A DNA stretch of 64,000 bases from assembly GCA_029262895.1 (NCBI GenBank), contig JAJCYM010000081.1, forward strand, positions 105,512 through 169,511, read 5' to 3'. The notes beneath the pieces were generated by a model, which was given only the letters and a program-made list of their open reading frames with translations, ran no database searches and had not been told where the DNA came from. Numbering within the stretch: the first letter of the stretch is position 1; each line of letters opens with the position of its first letter. This DNA is from Roseivirga sp. Its GTDB lineage: Bacteria; Bacteroidota; Bacteroidia; Cytophagales; Cyclobacteriaceae. This document shows positions 1-7,919 of this stretch, piece after piece. A program made the translations under genes and the position numbers.

Positions 1-223
1 TTCTGCGTCCACCACGCTGCTTGGTGATGCCACCTTCACGGGATTTAACAAAGCCCTTGTCCTCAAGTCGTTTTAGACTGACATGGATGCCGCTGATATT
101 AACTTTCTTGCCAAGATGCTCCTCCAGGTTTTCCAGGATGACCACTCCGTAAGCCTCGTCATGCAGGGCGGCCACCATAAGGAGTACCAGTTCTTCAAAC
201 TCCCCTAGCGATTGTTCCTTCAT
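1..223 (-). CDS. PadR-family transcriptional regulator, truncated by window edge
   Basis: The minus strand reads in frame from an ATG at 223 to the window edge, about 74 residues. It begins MKEQSLGEFEELVLL and reaches a basic KQRGGRRR stretch, the layout of the PadR winged helix. It closely resembles the complete PadR protein at 61040-61366, sharing the G-E-x-E-E-L-V-L-L start, the LxRLExKGFV recognition-helix region and the GGxxKxRGGRR wing. PadR proteins are dimeric DNA-binding repressors. The second copy is directly followed by an FtsX-type permease, so such a gene may lie beyond the left edge here (inference). A perfect inverted repeat lies just upstream. The C-terminus is missing from the window. 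Confidence 0.88.
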   Translation of the reverse strand, partial: MKEQSLGEFEELVLLMVAALHDEAYGVVILENLEEHLGKKVNISGIHVSLKRLEDKGFVKSREGGITKQRGGRR

Positions 224-233
224 GTTGAAATTT

Positions 234-287
234 ATTTACTTAACAAACATGAATGTAATAGATTAGTTTCATAATTGTTAAGTAAAT
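234..287. promoter_or_regulatory. Inverted repeat upstream of padR-like gene, candidate operator
   Basis: Arms atttacttaacaa (234-246) and ttgttaagtaaat (275-287) are exact reverse complements, 13 bp, separated by 28 bp. The left arm starts 10 bp upstream of the regulator's ATG. Two half-sites several helical turns apart, next to a repressor gene, suggest an autoregulatory site. No experimental support is visible. Confidence 0.55.
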
Positions 288-372
288 ATGATTTCTTTTT
301 GAAATCAATAGGAAGAAGACTAGTTTTCCCTTAGGGAGTTAACAGAGTTGGTTAAGACCAGACGCATAAGAC

Positions 373-972
373 TCAACGAGACCTTGGCCTGGGCTTAAAA
401 TCTACGACTACCCTATAATATTCGTTTTCCCCGACTTTCTTAAAAGGATAATCCCCAGTTTGCTTCCATTCATTATTTTCAAAGTTGTAAGAGATGGCCT
501 TGTGCTCCTGATTAGAAATCATAAAATTATCATCCTTGACAATTTGAATTTTGCCATTCGGGCGATAGGCGTATTGTGTTGTGGTGAATTTATCCTCCCC
601 GGAAAAATGAGTCTCTCCTTCCGTAAAACCACCCCAAGGGTCAATGCTGTAGTATTTTATTCTTTGCTCTCCTGGATGCCATAGCCAAAATGATTCTCCG
701 GTAACCAAGGCGGTATCTCCTCGATATGACACATGTCTGAGTCGTAATAAGTTTTGCCTCAGATCTAAACTAAACCAAAGGCCAAAACCTCTAGATGATC
801 TGGGATTGTCAGCTTGATAATTCGGGTTTGGAGTCATCCATTTGCTACTACCGGCTGTCAGATAGTTGGCCATCTTTAGAAAATCCACTCTGGAACTACC
901 TTCACCGCGTTGTGCCATTAAGGAAGTACCTATCAGGAGGAACATTAGGGAAATAAGAGTCGCTGTTTTCAT
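373..972 (-). CDS. Secreted protein of unknown function, tandem paralogue 1
   Basis: A 199-residue protein with a clear Sec signal peptide (about residues 1-20, ending SLMAQ). I do not recognise the family. The mature part shares many blocks with its neighbour at 1003-1578: DFLKMAxYL, SxKWMxPNPNY, NPRSSRxxGLWF, YRGDT and WHPGEQRIKY, then a GETxF strand and a C-terminal EWKQ segment. The two are therefore tandem duplicates. The gene lies 30 bp downstream of its paralogue on the same strand, so co-transcription is likely. The alternating strand pattern suggests a small beta-rich, lipocalin-like fold, which is only a guess. Export to the periplasm is inferred from the signal peptide. Confidence 0.8.
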   Translation of the reverse strand: MKTATLISLMFLLIGTSLMAQRGEGSSRVDFLKMANYLTAGSSKWMTPNPNYQADNPRSSRGFGLWFSLDLRQNLLRLRHVSYRGDTALVTGESFWLWHPGEQRIKYYSIDPWGGFTEGETHFSGEDKFTTTQYAYRPNGKIQIVKDDNFMISNQEHKAISYNFENNEWKQTGDYPFKKVGENEYYRVVVDFKPRPRSR

Positions 973-1002
973 GTTATTCTTTTAGACGTGACTTATTAAA
1001 AA

Positions 1003-1578
1003 TCAATACCGCTTAATGGCCTTATAGCCTTCTCCATCCGAAGTCAACTTCCATGTGAAGCTTGCCCGTTGCTTCCACTCCCCGTCTTCGAAGGCCAGAG
1101 ATCTGGTGAAATGTTCTTTTTCGGAAGTCATGTAATTCTCACCTCGAGCAAAACGGACGGTCCCATCAGTCATGTAAGTGAAGTTTCGGGTCACAAAGGT
1201 TTTATCATCGGTAAAGTAGGTCTCGCCTTCAATGAAGGTCCCACGCATGCTAATGTCATGGTATTTAATCCTTTGCTCTCCCGGGTGCCATATCCAAAGC
1301 GCATCTGAGGTAAGGTGGACGGTATCACCACGATAAGTGGCTATGGACAGCTTAAGTAAATTTTCATTAAGTGAAAGGTCAAACCAAAGGCCGATGGCCC
1401 GAGACGAACGAGGGTTGCTGGAATCATAATTTGGATTGGGTGCCATCCATTTGCCAGAACCATTTGATAGGTAGCGCGCCATTTTCAAAAAGTCATCCTT
1501 AGAGCTTTGAAAATCCTGCGCCTGGGTTGAATTGATAATTAGACCTGATAAAAAAATGATTAGAATCTTTGCCTTCAT
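1003..1578 (-). CDS. Secreted protein of unknown function, tandem paralogue 2
   Basis: The protein is 191 residues if started at the ATG at 1578 (MKAKILIIFLSGLI), which gives a standard signal peptide ending near STQAQ. A longer reading from 1653 would put 25 non-signal residues in front and would run through the palindromic element at 1600-1640, so I prefer the inner start. It shares DFLKMARYL, KWMAPNPNY, NPRSSR, YRGDT and WHPGEQRIKY with the product of 373-972. The function is unknown. It is the upstream member of a two-gene unit with that paralogue. Confidence 0.8.
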   Translation of the reverse strand: MKAKILIIFLSGLIINSTQAQDFQSSKDDFLKMARYLSNGSGKWMAPNPNYDSSNPRSSRAIGLWFDLSLNENLLKLSIATYRGDTVHLTSDALWIWHPGEQRIKYHDISMRGTFIEGETYFTDDKTFVTRNFTYMTDGTVRFARGENYMTSEKEHFTRSLAFEDGEWKQRASFTWKLTSDGEGYKAIKRY

Positions 1579-1599
1579 AATTGTGGGTTTGTGGTTTAA

Positions 1600-1640
1600 A
1601 CCCGGATAATGCAATAGATTTTCTATTACATAAACTGGGT
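1600..1640. repeat. Palindromic element, copy A
   Basis: An imperfect inverted repeat with left arm acccggataatgcaatag and right arm ctattacataaactgggt, 22 bp upstream of the start codon at 1578. Related palindromes occur at 21577-21624 and 36697-36869, each also just upstream of a minus-strand start codon. It could be an operator, a 5' UTR structure or a small mobile palindrome. Confidence 0.6.
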
Positions 1641-1691
1641 CAAATGATCCCACAATGTTTGAAAGAAACCGAGTCTTTTGGGTACAACTTG

Positions 1692-2846
1692 TTAATTGTG
1701 CCCCACTTTTTCTCGGCTAGCAAGAATTTGTTTTCGAAATTCTGAAGGGTTCTCCCCTGTTTTTTTACTGAAGACTCTGTTGAAGCTAGTTTTATTATTA
1801 AAGCCAGCCTCTAAGGCAATGCCGAGCAGCTTCATCCAGTCATAATCCGGATTGGCCATTAAAGCCTTGGCCTTTTCAATGCGATGATTGTTGATATAGT
1901 CCGTAAAACCATAACCGAATTCCTCGTTGATCACCTGAGAGACATAGTTCTTATTCACATCCAGGGCCTCACCGAATTTTTGCAGCGTAAGGTCACTGTC
2001 AAGGTATATCTCCTCTCTTCTAATCAACTGCTCAATTCTCTCTAATAATGCCTGATGATCTCCGGCCGCCAACGATGACTTCCCATATTTCTTGCTGAGT
2101 TCAAATTCCGAGAGGTACTTGGGCTGAGATAAAAATTGATAAGCCAGGATTTGAATAAAGATAGAGTTGATTATGGCCAACACATAGTCAATGTAGAAGA
2201 CATAGTATTGCACAATATAAATGGTAAACATTCCAGTCAATTGGATAACCCAATAGGAAAGGAAGACCTTATTGAATCGTGTTAGGAACTGTAGCTTCTT
2301 CACGGACTCCTGCCCTAAAGACTTCCCGTTTTCCTGATATTTTCTGATTTCCCTCAATGCCAAAAACGAATAAGTCAGGGTTTGTGAAATGTGGAGAAAG
2401 CCATGCAGAAAGCCTTTGAGGCTAACTCCATTGTTTATTCCTTTCAGGGTTTCACTATAAACGGCCAGCTTTACGGATGCAGGCTCGAGCAGCCAGGGCA
2501 TGGTGTAGGCCAAGGCCAGCACAAATGGTATGGCATGAGGCCAACTGGTTGCAGAGAATTTAAACTCAGGCTTCAAATGCGCCTTGATGAAAAAGTAGAA
2601 GAGAGGTCCAATCAGGAATAAAAAGGGTGATGTGACCCGCATCAAATGAGGCACAGCCGCATAATACTTCGAGCTCATTAACAGGAACTCTGTCAGATTT
2701 GCCGTCAGTATTAATAGCAGAAAGGCAAGAACCTTAAGGGAGATGTGCCTTGGCTTTTTGCCTTGAAGCACCAGATATAAGATAATGCCCTGCCCAACAC
2801 CAACAATCAGCAGAAAAGACCAAAAGTTGAAATCCAAAAAATTCAT
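1692..2846 (-). CDS. AraC-family regulator with membrane-spanning N-terminal half
   Basis: A protein of 384 residues. About the first 235 residues carry six or seven hydrophobic helices (for example residues 10-27 and 38-56), and the last 110 residues form an AraC-type double helix-turn-helix with FGEALDVNKNYVSQVINE as first helix pair and the typical AGFNNKTSFNRVFSKKTGENPSEFRK ending in shortened form. This membrane-sensor AraC architecture is common in Bacteroidota. Two relatives are encoded at 21692-22687 and 52480-53631. The ligand and target genes are unknown; the divergent outer-membrane protein gene at 2983 or the secreted pair downstream are candidates (inference). Confidence 0.9.
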   Translation of the reverse strand: MNFLDFNFWSFLLIVGVGQGIILYLVLQGKKPRHISLKVLAFLLLILTANLTEFLLMSSKYYAAVPHLMRVTSPFLFLIGPLFYFFIKAHLKPEFKFSATSWPHAIPFVLALAYTMPWLLEPASVKLAVYSETLKGINNGVSLKGFLHGFLHISQTLTYSFLALREIRKYQENGKSLGQESVKKLQFLTRFNKVFLSYWVIQLTGMFTIYIVQYYVFYIDYVLAIINSIFIQILAYQFLSQPKYLSEFELSKKYGKSSLAAGDHQALLERIEQLIRREEIYLDSDLTLQKFGEALDVNKNYVSQVINEEFGYGFTDYINNHRIEKAKALMANPDYDWMKLLGIALEAGFNNKTSFNRVFSKKTGENPSEFRKQILASREKVGHN

Positions 2847-2982
2847 TGTCGGCTGGTTGCTCTGGTTTTGCCGAGTTTACGTGAACAGGAATGAATGGTT
2901 CGGCTGACCGGGAGTACCACTCAATGGCAAAGAGATTTGGAACATCGCCATCTTTTACGCTTTTTGCGTTAAGCTCTTGTTT

Positions 2983-3942
2983 ATGAGTACCTTAAAACTA
3001 GTCACATTTTCTCTCTGCTGCCTGCTCTCTTGCGCCACATGCGCACAAGCTCAGACGGATGGGTACAGACCGAAAATTGCCGAGTTCAGCTATCAGGTTT
3101 TAGGCCATTATCAAACCATCTCCAACTCGGAAACCTTTGGCAATGCCAGTTCACAGATTGAAAGAGATTTGTTACTGAAGATAAAGCTAGGCATTCCCCT
3201 TATCATCAAGAACAAAACCGTTTTCGGAGTGCAACTCAAATATTATCACCACCATTTTGGCTTTGATGAGGATGATTTCATGGGAGGATATGATCTTTAC
3301 GATCACATTAACGGGCGGTCGTTTACCGATCTTGGTGCAAGGATCGCCTACCAACGAAAACTGGAAAATGGCAGTGAACTTTCCTTTATTGCCGGAGCTG
3401 AAATTCGAAGCGACAAGATTGTATGGTCTCCAAATACCTCAAAGTACTTTATCAGTGGGCAATACAAAAAGCAAGTCAATGAAAGAACTAAAATTGGCTT
3501 TGGTGCCGTGTTCAATTACGGATTGCGTCTCACCTCTTTCTATCCATTGTTCACCTACGAAAAAACCTTGAATTCAAAATGGACTGTAGACCTTACCCTG
3601 CCTAAGTCAGCGGCCATTCGACATAAGCTCGATGCAAAGACCTTCCTAATTGCAGAAGTGGACTTCGTAGGCTGGCGATATAACCTTACGCGCCCCATTT
3701 CTGGAGACCTAAGAGATTTTACCTTAAGAAAGGCCGATTTAGAATTCCAAGTCAAATTCGAGCGTGAAATCCACGACTGGCTTTGGTTTGGTGCTGAGGT
3801 AGGCTATAGCAAAAATGTCAGCTACTACCTGGCCAATCCGGGTGAAAGGGGTAACAAGGCACTAATTGACCTAAGGGCTAAAGATGCCAGTTCATTTAAG
3901 TTCTCAATCTTTATTGTTCCCCCTAAAAGCTTTTCAAAATAA
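2983..3942 (+). CDS. Probable outer-membrane beta-barrel protein (DUF6268-like)
   Basis: A protein of 319 residues when started at ATG 2983; a TTG two codons earlier is also in frame but ATG is more likely. A signal peptide runs to about residue 24 (CAQAQ). The rest is a run of short amphipathic strands rich in aromatic residues, such as VFGVQLKYYHHHFGF, FISGQYKKQVNE and LWFGAEVGYSKN, which is typical of an outer-membrane barrel. It resembles the DUF6268 group of Bacteroidota barrels, though I cannot confirm that without a search. It is transcribed divergently from the AraC regulator at 1692-2846. Confidence 0.75.
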   Translation: MSTLKLVTFSLCCLLSCATCAQAQTDGYRPKIAEFSYQVLGHYQTISNSETFGNASSQIERDLLLKIKLGIPLIIKNKTVFGVQLKYYHHHFGFDEDDFMGGYDLYDHINGRSFTDLGARIAYQRKLENGSELSFIAGAEIRSDKIVWSPNTSKYFISGQYKKQVNERTKIGFGAVFNYGLRLTSFYPLFTYEKTLNSKWTVDLTLPKSAAIRHKLDAKTFLIAEVDFVGWRYNLTRPISGDLRDFTLRKADLEFQVKFEREIHDWLWFGAEVGYSKNVSYYLANPGERGNKALIDLRAKDASSFKFSIFIVPPKSFSK

Positions 3943-4032
3943 GTACCCTTGTAGACATCAAATTAACCAGTCCTTCAGCTGATACTGTTATATTGTCAAG
4001 GAAGAATAAGCAAATATTCAGTTAAATAGAGC

Positions 4033-5523
4033 ATGACAAACCCCAACACCCAACCCAAATTAACAAGGCATCTCGGACTGTTCGGACTGGCGGCAACAGG
4101 CATCTGTTCAATGATTGGTGCTTCCATTTATGTGGTGCCCTTTATGATTCAGCGAAATGTGCCTGATATAGGACCCTATGTGATTCCTGCCTTTCTATTT
4201 GCTGCTATTCCAGCCATATTTGCGGCCTTTGCTTACGCCATGCTCAGCTCTGCCATGCCGCGAGCCGGTGGAAGCTACATTTTTGCAAGCAGGGGTCTTC
4301 ACCCCTATCTGGGCTTTGTAGCCAGCTTCTCTCAGTGGTTTGGCTTGTCAATCGTTATCGGAGTGATTGCCTATGTCATTGTTCCGTTTTTTAGAGACAT
4401 TGCCATCGCACTGGACTTTAAGGACCTGGGTGATTTACTCAACACAGGGGCCGTCCGCGTATCGATCTCTCTCATTATGCTTTGGGCATTTGTTTGGATC
4501 AACATTAAGGGAATTAAAGTTTATGTAAAGGCCTTGATACCATTAATGCTCCTGATGTTTGGACTGGGTATCATTGTCATTTATGTTGGCTTTAGTTCTA
4601 ATCAGGAAGACTTTACTGCAGCCGTTTCTTTAACCGAGGGCATTGACTTTACTGCTCAACCCGCTCCTGCTTTTCAATGGAAGACATTTCTTGCCGCTGC
4701 GGCCATTTTGTTTTCCAGCTTTATTGGTTTCGATTCCATAGCGCAGGCCGGTGGCGAAGCCAAACGTCCCCAAAAACTTTTACCTGCGGCAATAGGCATT
4801 GCCATTGTAAGTGTCGGGGCCTACTACTTCATCTTCACCTCTGCCGTCTACCATGCTGTTCCCTGGCAGTATGTAGCTGCAAAAGCTGCACAAAATGACA
4901 TTACAGCAACTGGTCTATTGCAACCGATTATTCCCTTTGAGCTCGGAGTGGTGATTACAGCAGGTGCAGCGATTGCCCTAATCAATGACCTTCCAGCCAT
5001 GTTACTTTCGGTGTCGAGGCTAATTTTTGCATGGTCCGGAGATGGCATATTTCCTCAGCAGCTCAGTAAAACACATGCTCGTTTTCACACGCCACACTTT
5101 GCCCTATTGATGAGCGGAATTATGGCTTCTATTGGCATTTTAGGTAGCCACTTTGCAGGTGACTTTTTTCTGGGCATAGACATTATGGTGCTAGCTATGT
5201 TGGTAAACTTTCTCTTTATGTGCTTGACTGTGCTCACCATCAAAAAGAGAAATCACCAACTCGCTTCAGATATCAAAGTTATCCGAAACAGGGCCATGCA
5301 GAGATTGTTAGCCTGGTTGGGTGTAATTTTTATCTCGGGTTTTTTGGTCGTTCATATTTCAAAGGACTTAAATGCCGATGTCGATCATTGGTACTTCCGC
5401 TCTACCCCTGTCTGGCTTATTGTTATGGCCGTGGGTTCAATAATCTTTTATTATCAATACCGCCAACTTCAGAAAAAAGGAGTTGATGTGAACCAAATAT
5501 TTAACCAACTTCCAGAAGAATGA
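4033..5523 (+). CDS. APC-superfamily amino acid permease
   Basis: A 496-residue integral membrane protein with about 12 hydrophobic helices. The N-terminal segment GLFGLAATGICSMIGASIYV matches the helix-1 substrate-binding region of amino acid-polyamine-organocation transporters, and RAGGSYIFASRGL after helix 2 is the usual APC motif. It should import an amino acid or amine with a coupling ion; the substrate cannot be read from sequence. Its stop codon overlaps the next start by four bases (ATGA), so it is translationally coupled to the reductase-RidA fusion. This suggests that the fusion acts on the imported compound or a product of it (inference). Confidence 0.92.
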   Translation: MTNPNTQPKLTRHLGLFGLAATGICSMIGASIYVVPFMIQRNVPDIGPYVIPAFLFAAIPAIFAAFAYAMLSSAMPRAGGSYIFASRGLHPYLGFVASFSQWFGLSIVIGVIAYVIVPFFRDIAIALDFKDLGDLLNTGAVRVSISLIMLWAFVWINIKGIKVYVKALIPLMLLMFGLGIIVIYVGFSSNQEDFTAAVSLTEGIDFTAQPAPAFQWKTFLAAAAILFSSFIGFDSIAQAGGEAKRPQKLLPAAIGIAIVSVGAYYFIFTSAVYHAVPWQYVAAKAAQNDITATGLLQPIIPFELGVVITAGAAIALINDLPAMLLSVSRLIFAWSGDGIFPQQLSKTHARFHTPHFALLMSGIMASIGILGSHFAGDFFLGIDIMVLAMLVNFLFMCLTVLTIKKRNHQLASDIKVIRNRAMQRLLAWLGVIFISGFLVVHISKDLNADVDHWYFRSTPVWLIVMAVGSIIFYYQYRQLQKKGVDVNQIFNQLPEE

Positions 5524-6983
5524 AAGTGAATCCCCTACCTGACACCTACGCAATTCAACCAGATTTTGTGATACCGAGAGTAATTACTGGCCTCTGGCAA
5601 ATTGCCGATATGGAAAGAGGTGGTTCACTGAAGGATTTTCAATCTAAAGCCAAAGACATGAAAGCCTATGCGGATATGGGCTTTAACACCTTTGATATGG
5701 CAGATCATTATGGTTCTGCTGAAGATATTGCTGGGGTTTACAGACAAAATTACCAGGGAGAGCAGCCCATAAAAGTCATGACCAAGTGGGTACCCGAACC
5801 CAAAAAAATGACCAAAGCCAATGTAAAGGACGCTGTGGCTGTTTCATTAAAACGTCTCCAGGCAGAACAAATAGACTTAATGCAATTTCATGCCTGGAAT
5901 TATGTTGATTCCTCATGGCTGGAGGCATTGTTCTATCTGCAAGAATTGAAGGAAGAAGGCCTGATTAAACATTTGGGACTTACCAATTTTGATACCGCAC
6001 ATTTACGCATGGTACTCAGTTCAGGTATTGAGGTAGTCTCCAATCAGGTTTGTTTTTCATTGCTGGACATGAGGGCTGCACAGGCAATGAACCAATTTTG
6101 TGAGGCCTCAGGAATTCGATTATTTGCCTTTGGAACATTGGCCGGAGGCTTTCTCTCAGAAAAATGGCTCAACGCCCCCGAACCTAAATTGAATGATGAC
6201 CTCAACTGGTCTCAGATGAAGTATTGGCGTTTTATCAATACCGCTGGAGATTGGCAATCCTTCCAGGCCTTGCTATCTGTCTTGAATGAAATGGCCATCG
6301 AAAAAGGAGTAACCATCGCCAATTTGGCGACAAGATTCATACTTGAACAACCAGCAGTGGCCGCTGTAATCATTGGGGCACGCCTTGGCGAAAACAATCA
6401 TAGCTTAGACAATTTGCGCCTTTTTGGATTTGAGCTTAGCAAGGATGATCATAAGAGAATCGGACAAGCGCTCGGCTCCCTGGCCCCTATTCCTGGGGAT
6501 TGTGGAGATGAATACCGTAAGCCACCCTTTCTTACCGCTTCAGGAGATTTGAGCCACCATTTTGACGAATTCGATCAACCTTATCCCACAGAAGATGGAG
6601 CTGATGGTAGAACAAAGGCCTTAAGCGGCACTGTTTGGGAAGATATAGGAGGCTTTAGCCGTGCTGTTAAAAAGAACAATATGATCACGGTTTCCGGGAC
6701 CACCGCCACGCTTGGCGACAAAGTGATCGGTGGTAATGATCCGGTTGCACAGACTCATTTTATTATTGACAAGATTGAAGGAGCGCTTAAATCACTAGGA
6801 AGCAGTCTTGATGATGTGATCAGAACCCGAATTTTCGTAAGGCACCTCCCTGATTGGGAGCCTGTAGCCCGTGCTCATGGAGAGCGGTTCAAAGATATCC
6901 AGCCTGCTAATACCTTAGTTCAAGCCGCACTTGTAGGTGATGAATATCTGGTTGAAATGGAAGCTGATGCCTGGATGGGCTGA
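5520..6983 (+). CDS. Aldo/keto reductase fused to a RidA-like domain
   Basis: A 487-residue two-domain protein. Residues about 15-330 are an aldo/keto reductase with the tetrad visible as D59 and Y64 (FDMADHYG), K89 (MTKW) and H124 (QFHAWN), plus the C-terminal NADPH-binding IIGAR segment near 284-288. Residues about 365-487 are a YjgF/YER057c/UK114 (RidA-like) domain. In RidA itself an Arg after Pro-Ala is needed for imine hydrolysis; here that site reads P462-A463-N464, so the Arg is absent, while the acidic VEMEADA strand is kept. The domain may bind rather than deaminate, or use another chemistry. The gene overlaps the permease stop codon by four bases. Confidence 0.9.
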   Translation: MKVNPLPDTYAIQPDFVIPRVITGLWQIADMERGGSLKDFQSKAKDMKAYADMGFNTFDMADHYGSAEDIAGVYRQNYQGEQPIKVMTKWVPEPKKMTKANVKDAVAVSLKRLQAEQIDLMQFHAWNYVDSSWLEALFYLQELKEEGLIKHLGLTNFDTAHLRMVLSSGIEVVSNQVCFSLLDMRAAQAMNQFCEASGIRLFAFGTLAGGFLSEKWLNAPEPKLNDDLNWSQMKYWRFINTAGDWQSFQALLSVLNEMAIEKGVTIANLATRFILEQPAVAAVIIGARLGENNHSLDNLRLFGFELSKDDHKRIGQALGSLAPIPGDCGDEYRKPPFLTASGDLSHHFDEFDQPYPTEDGADGRTKALSGTVWEDIGGFSRAVKKNNMITVSGTTATLGDKVIGGNDPVAQTHFIIDKIEGALKSLGSSLDDVIRTRIFVRHLPDWEPVARAHGERFKDIQPANTLVQAALVGDEYLVEMEADAWMG

Positions 6984-7127
6984 ATCGATTAGCGCTGTTA
7001 TAAGCTTTTTCTTCTTTTTGACCCAACCGATATAACCGTTGATCATTGTGATAATCCACACTCCCAAATGATGAGGCAAAAAAGCGCTTATCCGCTAACT
7101 TGCATGCCATTGTCTAAAAATTCAAAC

Positions 7128-7889
7128 ATGATGAAAAAGAAAAATCTTCTATTTGCAATTCTATTTGCACTAATGAGTACCGCTGCTTATGGCCAAGACA
7201 TAACAGTTGATAAAATCCTCGATAATTACTTTGAAAATACCGGAGGACGAGAAAATTTCAAGGCCCTTAAAGGGCTCAGGATGAATGCTAAAATGAACCA
7301 GGGAGGTATGGAAATCGCAATAGAAATCCTTAACCTTTCAGATGGCCGTCAGTACCAAAAAATCAGTTTGCAGGGAAACGATTTTATGCAAGGTGTATAT
7401 GATGGTGAGTCACATTGGTCAGTCAATTTTCAAAGTTTGACTCCTGAAAAATCTGATGCCGAAGCCACAGAGAACTTCAAAACTACTCTTAATGATTTTC
7501 CAGATCCTTTTTTGGATTATAAGAAAAAAGGTTACACCGTTGAATTAGCGGGTGAGGAAACCATAGATGGGGCAGAAACCTATAAGGTTAAAATCACCAT
7601 GGAACCCACTAAGGTCGATGGTAAGGAAGTTGAAACAGTTTCCTTCTACTACTTTGACAAGGAGGCCTTTGTTCCAATAGCCGTGGATACTGAGGTTCAA
7701 GCCGGTCCGCAAGCAGGCGTTATCCAAAGGATAACTCAAAGCGATTATCAGGAGGTTAATGGATTCTTCTTTCCTTTTTCGCTTGGGCAAGGTGTTAAAG
7801 GTGGTGCAATGCAAGCCATAACCATCGAGTCTATTGAGATCAATCCAACGGTTGATGCTAGTGTGTTTGTCTTCCCAGGAGGTAAATAG
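7128..7889 (+). CDS. Secreted LolA-like protein of unknown function
   Basis: A protein of 253 residues from ATG 7128, or 252 from the adjacent ATG. An upstream in-frame ATG at 7068 would add 20 residues ahead of a normal signal peptide (KKKNLLFAILFALMSTAAYG), so it is rejected. The mature protein starts with a conserved ILDNYFENTGGRENFKALKG segment followed by beta strands, with DGESHWSVN and GAETYKVKITM, resembling the outer-membrane lipoprotein-sorting fold (LolA/LolB-like). It lies 30 bp upstream of the Asp-box gene at 7920 on the same strand, so the two may be co-transcribed. Confidence 0.78.
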   Translation: MMKKKNLLFAILFALMSTAAYGQDITVDKILDNYFENTGGRENFKALKGLRMNAKMNQGGMEIAIEILNLSDGRQYQKISLQGNDFMQGVYDGESHWSVNFQSLTPEKSDAEATENFKTTLNDFPDPFLDYKKKGYTVELAGEETIDGAETYKVKITMEPTKVDGKEVETVSFYYFDKEAFVPIAVDTEVQAGPQAGVIQRITQSDYQEVNGFFFPFSLGQGVKGGAMQAITIESIEINPTVDASVFVFPGGK

Positions 7890-7919
7890 CATTGTTAAAT
7901 TCCTAAAATAGAAATCAAT

